64,000 nucleotides of DNA from Oxytropis ochrocephala (GCA_020916435.1 CM037094.1:92682553-92746552); one strand, 5' to 3'. Counted from the first letter of the stretch, positions 33,033-45,064 are shown. Numbers and translations are program-made. Notes: generated from the letters alone by a model not told the origin.

Positions 33033-33612
33033 TAGTGTTTTTAAAACCGGCTCAGCCGGTCGGTCGAACTGGGTGAACTGGGAACCGAAGGGGTCAACGA
33101 GGCGAGCCAAGCTATGGATCGGAAATGCAGCGACCCGGTGGGAACCGGCTTGACTCGGCCGGTTTTGGTGAAAACCGGTGACTCGGTGGATTTTGTAAAC
33201 CCGGACCGGGTTTTGCGTATTTTAAAAAAAACCAAAAACACAAAAACAACGTCGTTTTAAGTAGTTAATTTGTAAAAAAAAAGTAAAAATGAAATTAGAA
33301 ACCTCAGAGAAATGAGAAGAAATTGTCTCTTTCTCAATCTTATTTCAAAAACTGTGTATAAAAAATTTGTAATTTTGTTTTGATCCGGACCGGATGTGTA
33401 ATTTTAGGAACCTCAGTGAAATGAGAAGAAATGAAATTAGGCAGGATGTGTAATTTTAAGAAATTATTTACAGGTACCGGGCCGAGTTTTGGTCCTACTG
33501 TCCGGTTCGAGTCATGCGGTCCGGGTTTTTGTCATGCGGTTCAACTGTCGACCATTCGGTCCGACCAGAGACCTTCACCGAGTCGGCCACCGGTCCGAGT
33601 TTAAAAACATTG
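33033..33612. mobile_element. hAT-type non-autonomous element, copy B
   Basis: It starts TAGTGTTTTTAAAACCGG and ends GAGTTTAAAAACATTG. A perfect 8-bp duplication, GGTCCTAG, flanks it (33025-33032 and 33613-33620). It has the same GC-rich CCGG/GGTC ends as copy A around an AT-rich centre. It is non-coding and 580 bp long. Confidence 0.88.
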
Positions 33613-33901
33613 GGTCCTAGATTCGCCTCCTCGTATACTCTCTTGTGTCTTCTAAACATATCTCATTCCCTGATCAAAAAAATAGTATAGTTATTTTTGT
33701 GTGTGTAACCATTAATTCTACTGTCAAAAAAAAAACCATTAATTCTAAAGCTTTTATTGTTTGAAAAACATTAAATGGATTTAAATTAATGCATGATGGA
33801 GTCTAATCCTTTATTTTCTTTCATAAGATTTTCGCTGGTAACCTATTATATGTGGCAATGTGATTGTGAATTACTATTATTCAAACTAGCTGATAAATTG
33901 C

Positions 33902-33933
<32 letters not shown>

Positions 33934-35314
33934 CCTTTAGTTCTTCCATACTTTAGAATATGTACAAGCCTGATACAAATGGTCTCATTTGGACAATGAT
34001 GTCCTGCTTGCTAACAAAGCATTCCTTAATCTTCTTGCAGGATATTAATATGGCATGCATATAAACTAAAATGGAGTTCTTACTTACAAGACAATCCATG
34101 GGAGGTTTGGTTTTCTATATTCATGCGGTAATTTGATTACATCCAAGCGATCTTCTGGTTTCTGTTTTGTGAATTATTTGGCAATATTAAGCTCTTTGAT
34201 AGAACCAAAAGCTCATTAATTATATTATGCCTTACAATTATTATATATAGAATCTTGCTATGCACGTGTGTCGGTTCGGTTCCATTAAAATGTAAGATGT
34301 ATTTCAATAAATTCTGGTTCACTTGTATACTTTTTCGATCATAGCCAGTGTTCCTTTTAATCTGCTTTACTTGCTAATATATGAAGACCAAGTGTCTTTT
34401 TTTAAATATCAACCCCACTGGAGCATCCTTCTAGGGTAATTAAATGTCTCAGACCTTTTCATGAGATGGTGTCAGATTTTCTTAATTGTAAGCTTTAGGG
34501 TTGTTTCGTTCAAGTACAGTCAGTGGTCTTCCTATTCGTGCTAGTCTCATATATTGCTATTTGGAAACTAATGCTAGATAACACTCTCTTCGGTCCACTT
34601 TATAAGAAAAAAACACTTTTTAGATTTATTAAATAAAGAAAAGCAGAAATATTGCATTATACTTATTCCTATGAAAGAAGCTGGGAGGCCAACATTGGAA
34701 TCTCTATGAAATATGCTTATTCCTTATTGTCTGCGAAATGTTTATTCTAGGTTGGCGGCACTAAATTGAGGAGGTCAATTTTTGGATAGATAATGTATTA
34801 TGCATTAATTGTATATGGTAAACTTTTAATTGGCAACTGGGGAATAGGATTCCAACTATTCCAGAGGGATGTGCTAGTAGATCTTATGGCCAGTTCTTGT
34901 GTTAATGAGGTGGTTCTTGGTGGGCTAATTTGCAACAATTTGCCTGGTGTGATTTCTCTATATATGTTTGGTATGCAATTGCTGGTGTTAGGATAGGTTC
35001 TGATGATGATCCAATTTTATTTTATTTTTTGCAAATAAAAGAGGGTAATCACTCCAAAACAACAAAAATGAAATTAACGAGTCCTAATGTCTTGAGACAA
35101 AGGCGCTCCAAACATGTCATCAAAAATCTTAGGGCGGAAGCCCTCAGGGGCTCCTCTAAGAAAACTGTGTTCATAATATCCACTTGAAAACTGTAGTTTG
35201 CTAACCAATCTACACAGTTATTCCTTTCTTTCCAAGTATGTCTTATGTCTACCTTCCTAATGGTGCTCCAAATTCACCCCACTTGATTTACCCCACTTGT
35301 TTTCTGTTTCCGTT
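33613..35314. other. Intergenic region with a TA microsatellite and a weak retroelement relic
   Basis: 33906-33933 is a (TA)n run. On the minus strand, 35190-35250 reads WKERNNCVDWLANYSFQ, similar to the end of RNase H domains in LINEs, so a decayed LINE end may be present at about 35020-35250. Nothing else is recognised. Confidence 0.35.
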
Positions 35315-35479
35315 CACTAGGACGATTACCTGTGCGATGCACGGGAAGGTGATTAACAGGCATACAGATGTAGTTTCGAAAAAACATCAACATTTTATAA
35401 GGGGGTATAAAAATACGCAACATACATATATAAGCAAAGAGGCAACAATAACTCTTGGTAAGATGAGGCAACAATGTCG

Positions 35480-36000
35480 GTCCAAAAACATAGAGTGAGG
35501 GTATATTGGTAAACATTGGGGTACAAAATGAGGGGTACATTTTGATATTAAAAAAAAGTGTTGGAAAAAAAAATTGTCAGGGTATGTCGGTCCTAAAAAT
35601 ATAGAGTGGGAGTATATTGGTAAATAGGGAGGTACAAAATGAGGGGTATATTGGTAAATAGTGGGGTACAAAATATAGAGTGAGAGTATGTAGGTCCAAA
35701 AATATAGAGTGGGGATATATTGGTAAACAGTGGGGTACAAAATGAGCGGCGGTACATTTTGATAATAATAAAAAAAAAGTGTTGGGAAAAAAAATTATCG
35801 TGGGTATGTCGATAAAAAATATATATAGTAGGGTATATTAGTAAGCAATTGGGAAAGTACAAAATGAGGGTATATTGGTAAATGGTGGGGCACAAAATAT
35901 AGAGTGAGGGTATGTTGGTCAAAAAATATAGTGTGGGGGTATATTAGTAAATGAGAGAAGATAAATGAGGGTATATTGGTAAATGGGGAGAAAAATATTT
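35480..36000. repeat. Tandem array, left arm of the CACTA element
   Basis: Units of about 60-100 bases contain GGTATATTGGTAAA, GGGGTACAAAATGAGGG and ATATAGAGTGNGGGTATGT. The inverse array lies at 36990-37700. Confidence 0.85.
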
Positions 36001-36136
36001 TTCCCCCCAAATGGGAAGGTGTGCCTTAATATATAGCTGATTTATTTCTTCAAAGAAAAGGAAGAAAAGAATATATTTTATGTTCGTTTATACCTTTGAT
36101 TTGACATTTTTTTGGATGGGGTTGGCATTTTCATAA

Positions 36137-36941
36137 GGGTTAAATACATTTTTATTTAGTCTTTATCAAATTTAAAAAAATTATTTAGTTTTTATAAAAA
36201 CTTTCACTCTCTTTCGATCTTCATATTTTCATTTGTTAATGTTTTTAGTCCCTTATAATTTTTAATAGCACTTAAAAGTTTAATTAAGAGACCCCAAAAA
36301 AAAGTGTTCTTAAAAGCAATGTTATTAAACTCGACCCGGAGAGTCGACCTGAAGCAGAAATCGGCTGGATCACCTGGGTCAATGGTCGGACCAGATGGGT
36401 CACTAGTTGACCCGCGTGACCCGTGACACTACTAAAGCACCGTTAAAATTAGGCATGTTGTATATTCACATATCGCAGAGCTATGAATTTTTTTACCATA
36501 CAATAAAATTGTCCAAAAACTCACTACTCATTCATCATTGAAAACAAATAAAAACCTTAAAGTTTAAACCGAACAAGAAATATTGAATTCAAATTTAGCT
36601 TTTGTTTTAAAAAAATAGCAAAACAAGCGTCGTTTCTTAAAAATAAAAACAAGCACAAATCAAGAACCGGACCAAGGTCAACATCGGTCGAGTCGATCAA
36701 GTCAACACAAGGTCGCACAGGTTCGATGCCTTCCGCTCACGGTCGCACTGGTCGCACCGATGCAGAAACACCCCACGATCCAATAGGTGACTCGGACCGA
36801 TCACATCATCGCTTTTCGATCCGACACGTAAGGTGATCAGGGTTTAATAACATTGCTTAAAAGTCATGATGGACTACAAGCATCGAGGAGACTAAAAACA
36901 AAATTTTTGAATTTTATAGAAACCAAAAACATATTTAACCC
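36137..36941. mobile_element. MITE (GGGTTAAATA ends) inside the CACTA element
   Basis: It begins GGGTTAAATACATTTTTATT and ends AACATATTTAACCC. The same end sequence occurs in the MITE at 56882-57184. The flanking 9-base stretches (TTTTCATAA and TTTTTGAAA) match at only 6 positions. Without the inner hAT insertion the element is about 258 bp. Confidence 0.7.
36317..36855. mobile_element. hAT-type non-autonomous element, copy C (innermost)
   Basis: It has perfect 14-base ends, CAATGTTATTAAAC and GTTTAATAACATTG. A perfect 8-bp duplication, CTTAAAAG, flanks it (36309-36316 and 36856-36863). Its sequence is related to copies A and B but in the opposite orientation. It is 539 bp and non-coding. 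Confidence 0.92.
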
Positions 36942-36989
36942 TTTTTGAAAATCCTCTTTATTAATAGACAATCGCATCTTTTAAGAGGT

Positions 36990-37700
36990 TTTGGTGGGAA
37001 AATTTTATCCCACCATTTACCAATATACCCTCATTTGCACCCCATCTGTTTACCAATATACCCCACTCTATATTTTTGGACCGACATACCCCACTCTATA
37101 TTTTGTGTCCCACCATTTACCAATATACCCTCATTTTGTACCCCATTTGTTTACCAATATACCCCCACTATATATTTTTGGACCGACATACACGACAAAT
37201 TTTTATTTGTCCAACACTATTTTTTTCCACTTTTGGTGGGAAAATTTTATTCCCACCATTTACCAATATACCCTTCATTTTGTACCCCACTCCAATATAC
37301 CTCCACTCTATATTTTTACCGACATCTCGATAAATTTTTTTGTCCAACACTCTTTTTTTATCCACTTTTGGTGGGAAAATTTTATTCCCACCATTTACTA
37401 ATATACCCCTCATTTGTGTACCCCACTGCTTACCAATATACCCCCACTCTATATATTTTGGACCGACATACCCCACTCTATATTTTGTATTCCACCATTT
37501 ACCAATATACCCCTCATTTTGTACCTCACTATTTACCAATATACCCCCACTCTATATTTTTTGACCGACATGCCCTCGACAATTTTTTTTTTTTTTTTTG
37601 CCCAACACTTTTTCTTATTATCAAAATGTATCCTCATTTTGTACTCCCATGCTTACCAAATATACCCTCACTCTATATTTTTGGACCGACATTGTTGCCT
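36990..37700. repeat. Tandem array, right arm of the CACTA element
   Basis: Inverse of the 35480-36000 array, with repeated TTTACCAATATACCC and CCCACTCTATATTTT phrases. A lone extra phrase, TTTGGTGGGAAAATTTTAT, recurs about every 130-150 bases and has one inverse counterpart near 35975. Confidence 0.85.
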
Positions 37701-37854
37701 CATCCCACCGGGCTATTGTTGCCTTCTTCATCTTATATATATGTGTTGCGTATTTTTATACCCCTTATAAAATGTTGATGTTTTTGAAACTACATCTCAG
37801 AGGCGCATAATCACCTCCGTATCGCATGCACTGCAGGCGTGTGTCCTAGTGGTT

Positions 37855-39446
37855 ATATATTATATTGTGGCATCTTGCTAGGGCGGGTAGAGATTTTTGT
37901 ATCCTTAACCTATTTCCTACAAATTATCAAAGGATCGATTACGTGTTTTTATCAAGCAAAAAGAGAAGTGCAGAAACAACCTAATGATAGAAGACATCTC
38001 AAATAAAAAGGATACGAACCAAAACCCTTTCAAGATAAATACTTCATTTTAATAGTTTTAATCGAGTAGCACGAGCACAAATTTAATAGTTTCCTTCACT
38101 ACCACCTATATTTGATTGTTGCATGATTTTTATAAATATTTAAATTAATTTATTTTATAAAAAACGTCTCTTAACCTATTTTATATTCAAACTTACAAAA
38201 AAACTATAAATTCATCACTTTAATAGAGGTTTATGTTTTTTTAACAAATGAAATTTACTTCTATCTCAGGTCAGAGGCATGTATTATACTACACATGTCA
38301 ACAATCAAAATATTAATTTGAAAGCTTTTAAAAAACAAAACCTTTCCCACAATCTCAATTTTTATCTCCTGCTTTCATTTGATATTCTCCCAAATTTGTT
38401 CATAAATTAAATTTTACAAATAATGATGATAGATGGATAGTAGATAGATGTACATTAGACATGATATGACTTGGAAAGTGTTTACAACATCTCTCTTCTT
38501 ACAAATCAATTTAGTATGGTAGAATTAAACCCAACCCAAACTCTAAAATAATATCATAACCTATCAAAGATCTATTAGGTCACTTAGGTCACGCTCCAAT
38601 TGTCTAACACTTGACGTGAGGGAGTGTAGTGAGAATCTTCCATCATATGTGATATAAGCTAAAGAAGTATTTATAAGTGAATTACATGTCTCACCTTAAA
38701 AACAAATTTGTATGGTTGAACTACGCTCAACCCAAATTCTAAGATGGAAAAACATATCCCGACCAAAAAAAGATGGTAAAACATATGTAAATACTATGTG
38801 GTCGTTTGGAGGAGGATTCAAACCTAATTTCACTCCACTTTCTTCCTCTACCCCCACCCTCATTAGTATTAAAAACAAGAAAAAAAAAGTAGATTTATTA
38901 TGAAGGGGACATAAAATAATTAGTAATAGATAAATACATACATAAAATTGATTGATGTATTCAATATAATTATGCTGTGTACTTATCTCGCAAAGACTCA
39001 ACAGCAAAATAATCATTTATCAATAATTAAAGTCTACTATAAAAAGTAGCAATCAACCCTCCACCAAATTTACTATCCCATCCTTCTTCCATAAGTCACA
39101 ATACTAGAGTTAAATGGTCATTTGGCCACTAAAAGTCAATGAGGTTTGATGTTATGAAAGTTTTGCACAAAAAATCACAATTTAGGTCATCATTATAGAT
39201 CAAAGAGAATTGAACAAAATGAAAATTCCCATCGAGTAAGCCATCCACAATCTTTTTGTTCATCTATCTTCTGGTGTCCCTCAAAGTGATAAAACAGAAA
39301 GAAAATTTACTACACAAGCAAATATTAAAATTATAAATACAACCAAACCTGAACCTTTCTGTGAAATACCTTTCCTAAATTATATTTTTAATTCCAAAAA
39401 AGGGGGCTATAGTATATATGCTTCCATGTCCAAAGGTAAAATCTAT
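37855..39446. other. Intergenic region, no gene supported
   Basis: AT-rich. 38560-38690 resembles legume LTR-type repeats (GTCTAACACTTGACGTGAGGG). The opposing short frames at 38700-39016 carry no domain. The last part is downstream of the trihelix gene. Confidence 0.4.
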
Positions 39447-41707
39447 CTATTCTTCTGAATAGGAGTCTCCATCACCGCTTGCTATGAGAAACTGTCTGCT
39501 AGAGGGGAAAAAAAGAGGCATAAGCAAAGAGCAAAACTATTGAAAATCATCTGAAACTATTCAACCCTGTATGCAAAAAAAGTTTTCCTTCAAACTTGAA
39601 CATTTTAGAGAAAACAAAAACAAAAAGCATAATCTTAAAGTGTTAGATAAACAACTGTATATAAATCCAATAAACATTATGCCAACAGGACTCTGCAGAT
39701 TGCAGCTGCTTCTGGTTTATATCTTGCAATCAGCTAGCTGTTGTACAAACTAGTGCCCCAACAATTTTTGCCTCATAAAAGTTGTGGTTCCAAAGTAGTA
39801 AACCTTATAGCGCAATGTCAATGAACTGAGGCAATGTTTGACCATATGCAGCCAAGAAGACACGCTGAGCTAGCCTTACACAGCATTTACATTGCATACC
39901 GTATACAACCAACCTCTTCTTTCTAACCTATATACTAAGATTATGTGGAATTCCACCATTCTTTAGTTTGCAATGAATCAACCCTTAAACAAATTAAAGA
40001 ATGCACTTAACCAGCATAGAAAATATGCATAGGTAAATCTAAACAATTATATGCCAAAGAGGAGATAGACCCAAGTATTATGTATACTGATAATAAGTCA
40101 AGAAATGTATGTGGAAAAAAAACAGGATGGGCCAAAAATGAGTAACAGGGGATAGTCAATCTTACTACTAGTCAGATCCAAGTGTGAACACATATAAGTG
40201 GAGTCACTTTGACCGCAATAAACAACTTTTTTTCAGAAGCAATCATATAATTGAGAACCAAGATACAGATTTCTAAAGAGTGAATGATAGAAGTGAAGTG
40301 AATATATTTCCATCAGCTGATGAAAGATTCAAAATGTTGCCTCTAAGCAGACTAAAACAAATTAGTTTCAAACAATTTATATAATTCATTTTTTTTAAAA
40401 TTAACTTGTGGTATGATACAAAGTACCAAAAACATCAACCTTGTCGAGTTCCCATGCATTTTCATCCACTTAGTATAAACAAGACATAAATAATGAAGAG
40501 ACATTTTTCCACTAGTTACCACCACTCACACAAGTGACAGAAATTCCCTACTCCAACAGCAAGTAACCAAAAAACCAAATTTACACATTACTATGATTCA
40601 AAAGCCCTCAATAAATATTCAACAAAAAAAGCCAAGCAAAAGAATAATACACTAATCCAGTTACAAACAAAATCACCACGGAAAATGGGGTCTACAATAA
40701 AGAACAGACACCAACAACAAAAGATGAAGAAAAAAAAAACACAACACACAAACAACAAAATACAATGATCAAACAGCACTAGCACAAGTTTGAAAAAGAA
40801 ATAGCTCACCAGCTCCAGAAGATCGCTTTGTGCGCTTCATTTTCTGAAGCTGAAGTTGCGTTTCCATGAAAAGCTGCATCCTTTGATATTCCAAATCCTT
40901 TGCAAACTGCATTCTCTGCTTTTCTAACTCTGCCATTTGCCTCTGCTTTGACGCTTCAACTCTCTCATATATATCCCCAAATCTCTCTATTGCCTGAGCA
41001 ATCTCTCTGCAACCGAACTCCAAATTCTTGTCACTCTCTCTTCCCTTCTTCCCATTCACCATTCCACTACTCGACTTCCATTCCTCCGACTCCCCACTCT
41101 CCGTCTCTGCCGCCGCAGCAGCAGCCGCCGCAGCGAAGGCGGAAAAATTTCGTCGGAACGACGCATCATCCCTGTTTGCCGGTGATGGCGCCGGACGTTT
41201 CTGTGTTCCAGATCGGGGACCTACCGGGTGAGAGGTTATCCATGCCGGCGGAGGTAGATGTTTGACGATGGTGGAGGTAGACCGTGTAGCAGCCGGCGGC
41301 GAGAGTTTTTTGACCGGAAAAGTGTCGCCGATGAGAGCGTCAAGGCGAGAGAAGAATGGCCAAGGGCTTAGGTACTCACCGTCAGAATCAGAAACCCTAG
41401 ACTTCTCGATCTTGTACTTCTTCTTAAGGGTATCGATTCGGTTCTTGCACTGGACGTCGGTTCGACGTGCTTTCTTATTGTTGCCGGCGGCATGACAGTC
41501 GTTGACGGCGTCGGCTACATCCTGCCAGTGCTTCTGACGGAGGTTTCCGCGGTTGAGGTCAAGGTAACGGTCACCCCAGGCGTCGATGAGGGTGAAAGTG
41601 GCGTCCTCGCTCCAGCAGTCTTCCCGGCCAGGGAACGGTGACGAAGACGGAGGACGTGGGTGAGCGGAGGCGTTGTGAGACGGAACTCCTACGATGGAGT
41701 CCATCAT
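39447..41707 (-). CDS. Trihelix transcription factor, SIP1/ASIL-like (two exons)
   Basis: Exon 1 is 41707-40810 and exon 2 is 39481-39447, giving 310 residues. The trihelix DNA-binding domain covers about residues 30-125: CWSEDATFTLIDAWGDRYLD, then KHWQDVADAVN, DVQCKNRIDTLKKKYKIEKS and PWPFFSRLDALIG. A linker holds an alanine run. A C-terminal coiled coil (about 220-300) is rich in Gln, Glu and Met: FGDIYERVEASKQRQMAELE and MQLFMETQLQLQKMKR. This layout is that of ASIL-type repressors, which bind GT-like elements and, in Arabidopsis, limit seed-maturation genes in seedlings. Exon 1 reads on into ELFLFQTCASAV and a stop, but GAGCTG|GTGAGC is a good donor. An AG at 39482-39483 restores the frame to the family-like end SSGAASGDGDSYSEE. 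The second residue is also Met. A short MULE lies about 180 bases upstream of the ATG. Confidence 0.85.
39482..40809 (-). other. Intron of the trihelix gene
   Basis: 1328-base intron, phase 1, GTGAGC donor at its upper end and AG acceptor at its lower end. AT-rich; no other gene seen in it. Confidence 0.65.
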
Positions 41708-41887
41708 TAGCGGTTGAGTTTGGAAAAACGGTGGCCGGTTGTGTTTGGTTGGGTCGGCAGACAGAGGAGGCAGAGTGAGGTAGCAACGAAGTTACGAACT
41801 AACGAAGTGTACGACGACAGTCGTTTACCGTGCGGGAAACACATTGGCTATTAACATTTTTTTTTTTTATGTTTCTTAAAATCTAGT

Positions 41888-42337
41888 GGTGTTTGCTTTT
41901 CCCACACCCCCTCCTATTCAAAATACACTCCACAACCTGCGATGAAAAGTGTGAAAAAAAGCGCAAAAAACCCTTTTTTTCACGAAATTTCACCTGCTCA
42001 AACATGAACTTTCAATGCGAGTTCGAATGACATCGTTCGAGTGTGTTAAATTTTGACTTCACACTCTCTTTGGCGCTTTTTTACTGTTCGCATGGCGTCA
42101 CGCGAGTTCGCATGGCGACTGTTCGAACTCGCTCGAACGACTTCGCTTCTAGTATGTTAAATATTGACTTCACACACTTTTTGTGCGTAATTTCACCTGC
42201 TCAACGAGCGAGGTCATTGAACGTGTTCGAACGAGCTTTAAACACGCCTCACAAAGATTTCACGCGAGGTTATTTTTGGAATAAAATTTATTAAGGGGTA
42301 TGGAAGAGTAGGAAGAGATATGGGAAAAGTAAACGTC
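41888..42337. mobile_element. Short non-autonomous MULE (TTCGAAC family) in the trihelix promoter
   Basis: The ends are GGTGTTTGCTTTTCCC and the complement of GACGTTTACTTTTCCC, the same terminal type as MULE 2. The interior has TTCGAAC, GTTCGCATG and CGAGTTCGAA units. A target duplication is not clear (6 of 9 at best, with a one-base shift), so it is probably old. It lies between the trihelix ATG (41707, reading left) and upstream sequence. Confidence 0.75.
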
Positions 42338-44903
42338 AATTTCTACTTTGGAGTTTTGGCGGGCTTTGAAGGAAAAACGATAGGCCCATTCTTATGTCAC
42401 ACACCTCTACTACTCTCTCACCACCTCACTCAAATTGGTAAAAAGTTTTTCTACCAAAAAAAAATTGGTAAAAAGTTTAAAATACCCCCTACAGTACACT
42501 ATGAAAAAAAATGTAAAACATGTGTTTATACAAAATTGGGATCTTCTAAGTTTAATCTATACATTATAAAAATAAGTGTTTTAGTCTTTAAATTATTTTT
42601 TAGTTTTCATTATTAGTTTCTTACGTTAATTGTTGCTCTGATTAAACAAACTTTTTTTTGAGTTGTCATGTACACGTGTTTTTTTTATCTAGATGGCATA
42701 ATATGGGCTTACATGTGACTGTTTAGTTGGCAACTATGATTAAATAAAAACATAAACTTAAAAAGCTTTATAAGTTTAGTCTCTCACTCCCACCAAAAAC
42801 AAAATCCCTCACTCCCTCTCCTTCAGGCACCTACCTTCAATCCCCATCCTCCTCCTTCAAATGCGTACCCTCAATCCTCATCCTTCTCTGTGAGTATTAC
42901 TTTCGTCTACTGATTTTCAATCTCTTGAACTTTTTCTGTTTCTTATTTTCATTATCCTAAGATCAGGTCTATCTCTCTCTCGCCACCGAAAAGATTTGTT
43001 TCTCTCCCTCTCACCTCTCATTCCCGCCAAAGACTAGAAATTTCTCTCCCTCTCACCTCTCATGGTTGCAACGACCAAACCCTTAGAGCACCGCCACCTT
43101 TTGTCATGCACGCTCTCTCTGTATGTCTTGCACACTCTTTCTCTTTGTCTTGACTGCTATCTGGTTTCGACCACCATTCAAATGCCCATGACCACGACAT
43201 CCCCAATTTTACTATTTTAATTTAATTGAAATTAGAAAGAGGTTATATTTAATTGGTTAGTTAACTTAAGTAATTTAGCGTATTTAATTATATGTGATAG
43301 CTAATCTAATTGCTAATGATATGAAATTGTGTATTATTGTTTAATTGTTTGACTAGAATTGAGTTTAAGTGAGAATTAAGGGTAAGGGTAGATTGGTCTT
43401 TGTCTCAACTCATTAAGTCACTAAAAATAAAAACACACAAACTTCCATCCATATCACTCATTGCATCAAATTTAGAAAGGAAAGAAAATTAAAAGCAAGA
43501 GTGAGCTTGTGAGAGAGAAGTCGCGAAAAGGAGAGAATAAGAAGAGGGGAGCATATCTCCAACTCTTCAAGTATGCTTCTTATCTTGGCACCATTAGAAT
43601 CAGCTCCTTCTCCTCTATTCACCAATACTCATTTCATCACCTACAATACTCTCCTTCTCAAATCACCATTTTCACACCTCAAAGCTTAAAATGCTCAATA
43701 TGGAGTTGTTGGAGTCATTGAGGGTTGCACGTCAAGAATAGGGTTACATAGAGCACTTGGCAACCACATTGAAGCTTGGGAGCATTAGATTAAAGTTTGG
43801 TTCTGTTTTGGGGAGTCTTGGGTCGAGTTTGGCTTTCGTTGGAGCGATTTAGAGTTGTTGGAGCGTAAGAGTGGAATTCGGGGATCGTTCGTGAGGTTTC
43901 GTTGGTGGGAGAACTCCGTTGATTGTTGTTTTTGTGATTTTCATCACAAAATGTGAGTTTTACTCCCTTTAGGTTTTAATTTATGTTGTGGTAATTGCAT
44001 GTTAATGGACCGAATTGTTTGTTTTCGTTTCGTTCAAATCCGAGTCGTTAAACCATATTTGCAAAATTTTAAAATTTTGGATGTTTAAATGTTATTGTGG
44101 TAGAAGAATGGAAGAGGTTTGTACTTAGTTATCAAGAATTGGACTACGAACAAAAGATGCATAAATGAATTGCGAGTGTAGTAAGGGGTCTCGGTAGAAC
44201 TCATTGAGATGTTTATCTCACTGTTTGTATTTGTTATTTTAACAGAGAAACAAGGAAAATAAAAAGCAGAGAAGCACAACTAGGTTGTGTGCTTTATGAA
44301 GATGATGAAGACTTAGTTTTCATTTGTTAATGTCATTTCCCTCGTTGTCTTTGTATTTCCGATTATGTGACTTGTATAAGTAAAAGTTGTAAAATCGTTT
44401 CCACTACTCTTGTTTTTGGTATTGAACACTAGGATGTGAGGATATTGAAAGACATGGGACCTAAGTGTTTATACTTAAGTTATGAGATTTTAATGACTGT
44501 TTGATGTTTATTCATCGAAATTTTAGTTGTGTTCAATATCTGAAACATGAAGTTTTCACTGATTTTATGCTAAACTGTATATTTTAGAATTCTCTCTATG
44601 TTAGAAATACTAAGGTATTACAATTTAAACACTTAAAAGTATGGTTAACCATGCTTAAATTTAGGTTAATTACATTCAGTATAGAATTAATGAGTTTTAA
44701 CACCTATTATATCCATTAATCATCTACGAATTAAACGTGAGAATAGGCTGAGCCGAACAGAGCTTTACAAGGCCTAGGCATGGCCTGTATCGAAAGTGTT
44801 AGGTCTGAGCCTGGCCTATGGCCTATCATAGGCCCAACTTTTAGATCTGGTGTGACATTTCTGAAAGTCTGACAATGACTGGAAGCCTATTTCACAATTT
44901 TTT
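42338..44903. other. Intergenic region with LTR-like leader sequence, no gene
   Basis: 43440-43700 (GAGAGAG-rich, TTCTCTCTCC-rich) and 44200-44470 (long T/G-rich non-coding with 'GTTTATCTCACTG') resemble the R-U5 part of a legume LTR. No TG...CA boundaries or target duplication were found. No protein domain is recognised. Confidence 0.3.
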
Positions 44904-44920
44904 ACAAAAGTGTCTATCAT

Positions 44921-45064
44921 TTTTTTCTAGATGAGCAAAGTGGTTAGTAATTAGTGTGTTAGTTGTTAGAGGGGAGGGGGGAGCGGGGTTCGAACCCCGT
45001 ACGCCAACAATTTTTCACCAACGATGTCCCTTTCACTCAACCAAGTAGTTTACCATTCCGGGAC
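44921..45064 (-). mobile_element. SINE (tRNA-derived) with perfect 17-bp target duplication
   Basis: Perfect 17-base direct repeats ACAAAAGTGTCTATCAT lie at 44904-44920 and 45065-45081. On the minus strand the insert starts GTCCCGGAATGGTAAACTAC (A-box-like, 45041-45055), carries a perfect B-box GGTTCGAACCC (about 44986-44997) and ends CTAGAAAAAA. Those are the marks of a polymerase III-transcribed SINE moved by a LINE. It is 144 bp. Family not assigned. Confidence 0.85.

Larger units (their letters stand above)
35315..37851. mobile_element. CACTA-type inverted-repeat element (outer level of a three-level nest)
   Basis: It starts CACTAGGACGATTACCTGTG and ends GTGTCCTAGTG. A 3-bp duplication, GTT, flanks it (35312-35314 and 37852-37854), both features of CACTA elements. 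The arms of about 700 bases are inverted copies of each other. Outer parts share GGTGATTA, ATGTAGTTTC and ACATCAACATTTTATAAGGG. Inner parts are arrays of GGTATATTGGTAAA...GGGGTACAAAATGAGG units. The long frames here, rich in Tyr, Pro, Ile and His, are translations of the array. There is no transposase. The middle is occupied by the MITE at 36137-36941. Confidence 0.8.

Noticed and set aside
36945..37778. 277-codon open frame
   Set aside because: It is a translation of the inverted tandem array of the CACTA element. The Tyr/Pro/His repeats follow the DNA unit, and similar openness occurs in overlapping frames.
40900..41265. 121-codon + strand frame and its neighbours
   Set aside because: They are antisense shadows of the GC-rich trihelix exon 1.
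43400..44470. Full LTR retrotransposon or solo LTR
   Set aside because: The texture is LTR-like, but I could not find TG...CA ends, a primer site or a target duplication.
44985..44997. Functional tRNA gene
   Set aside because: The B-box is perfect but no cloverleaf forms. The 17-bp target duplication and A-tail show it is a SINE.
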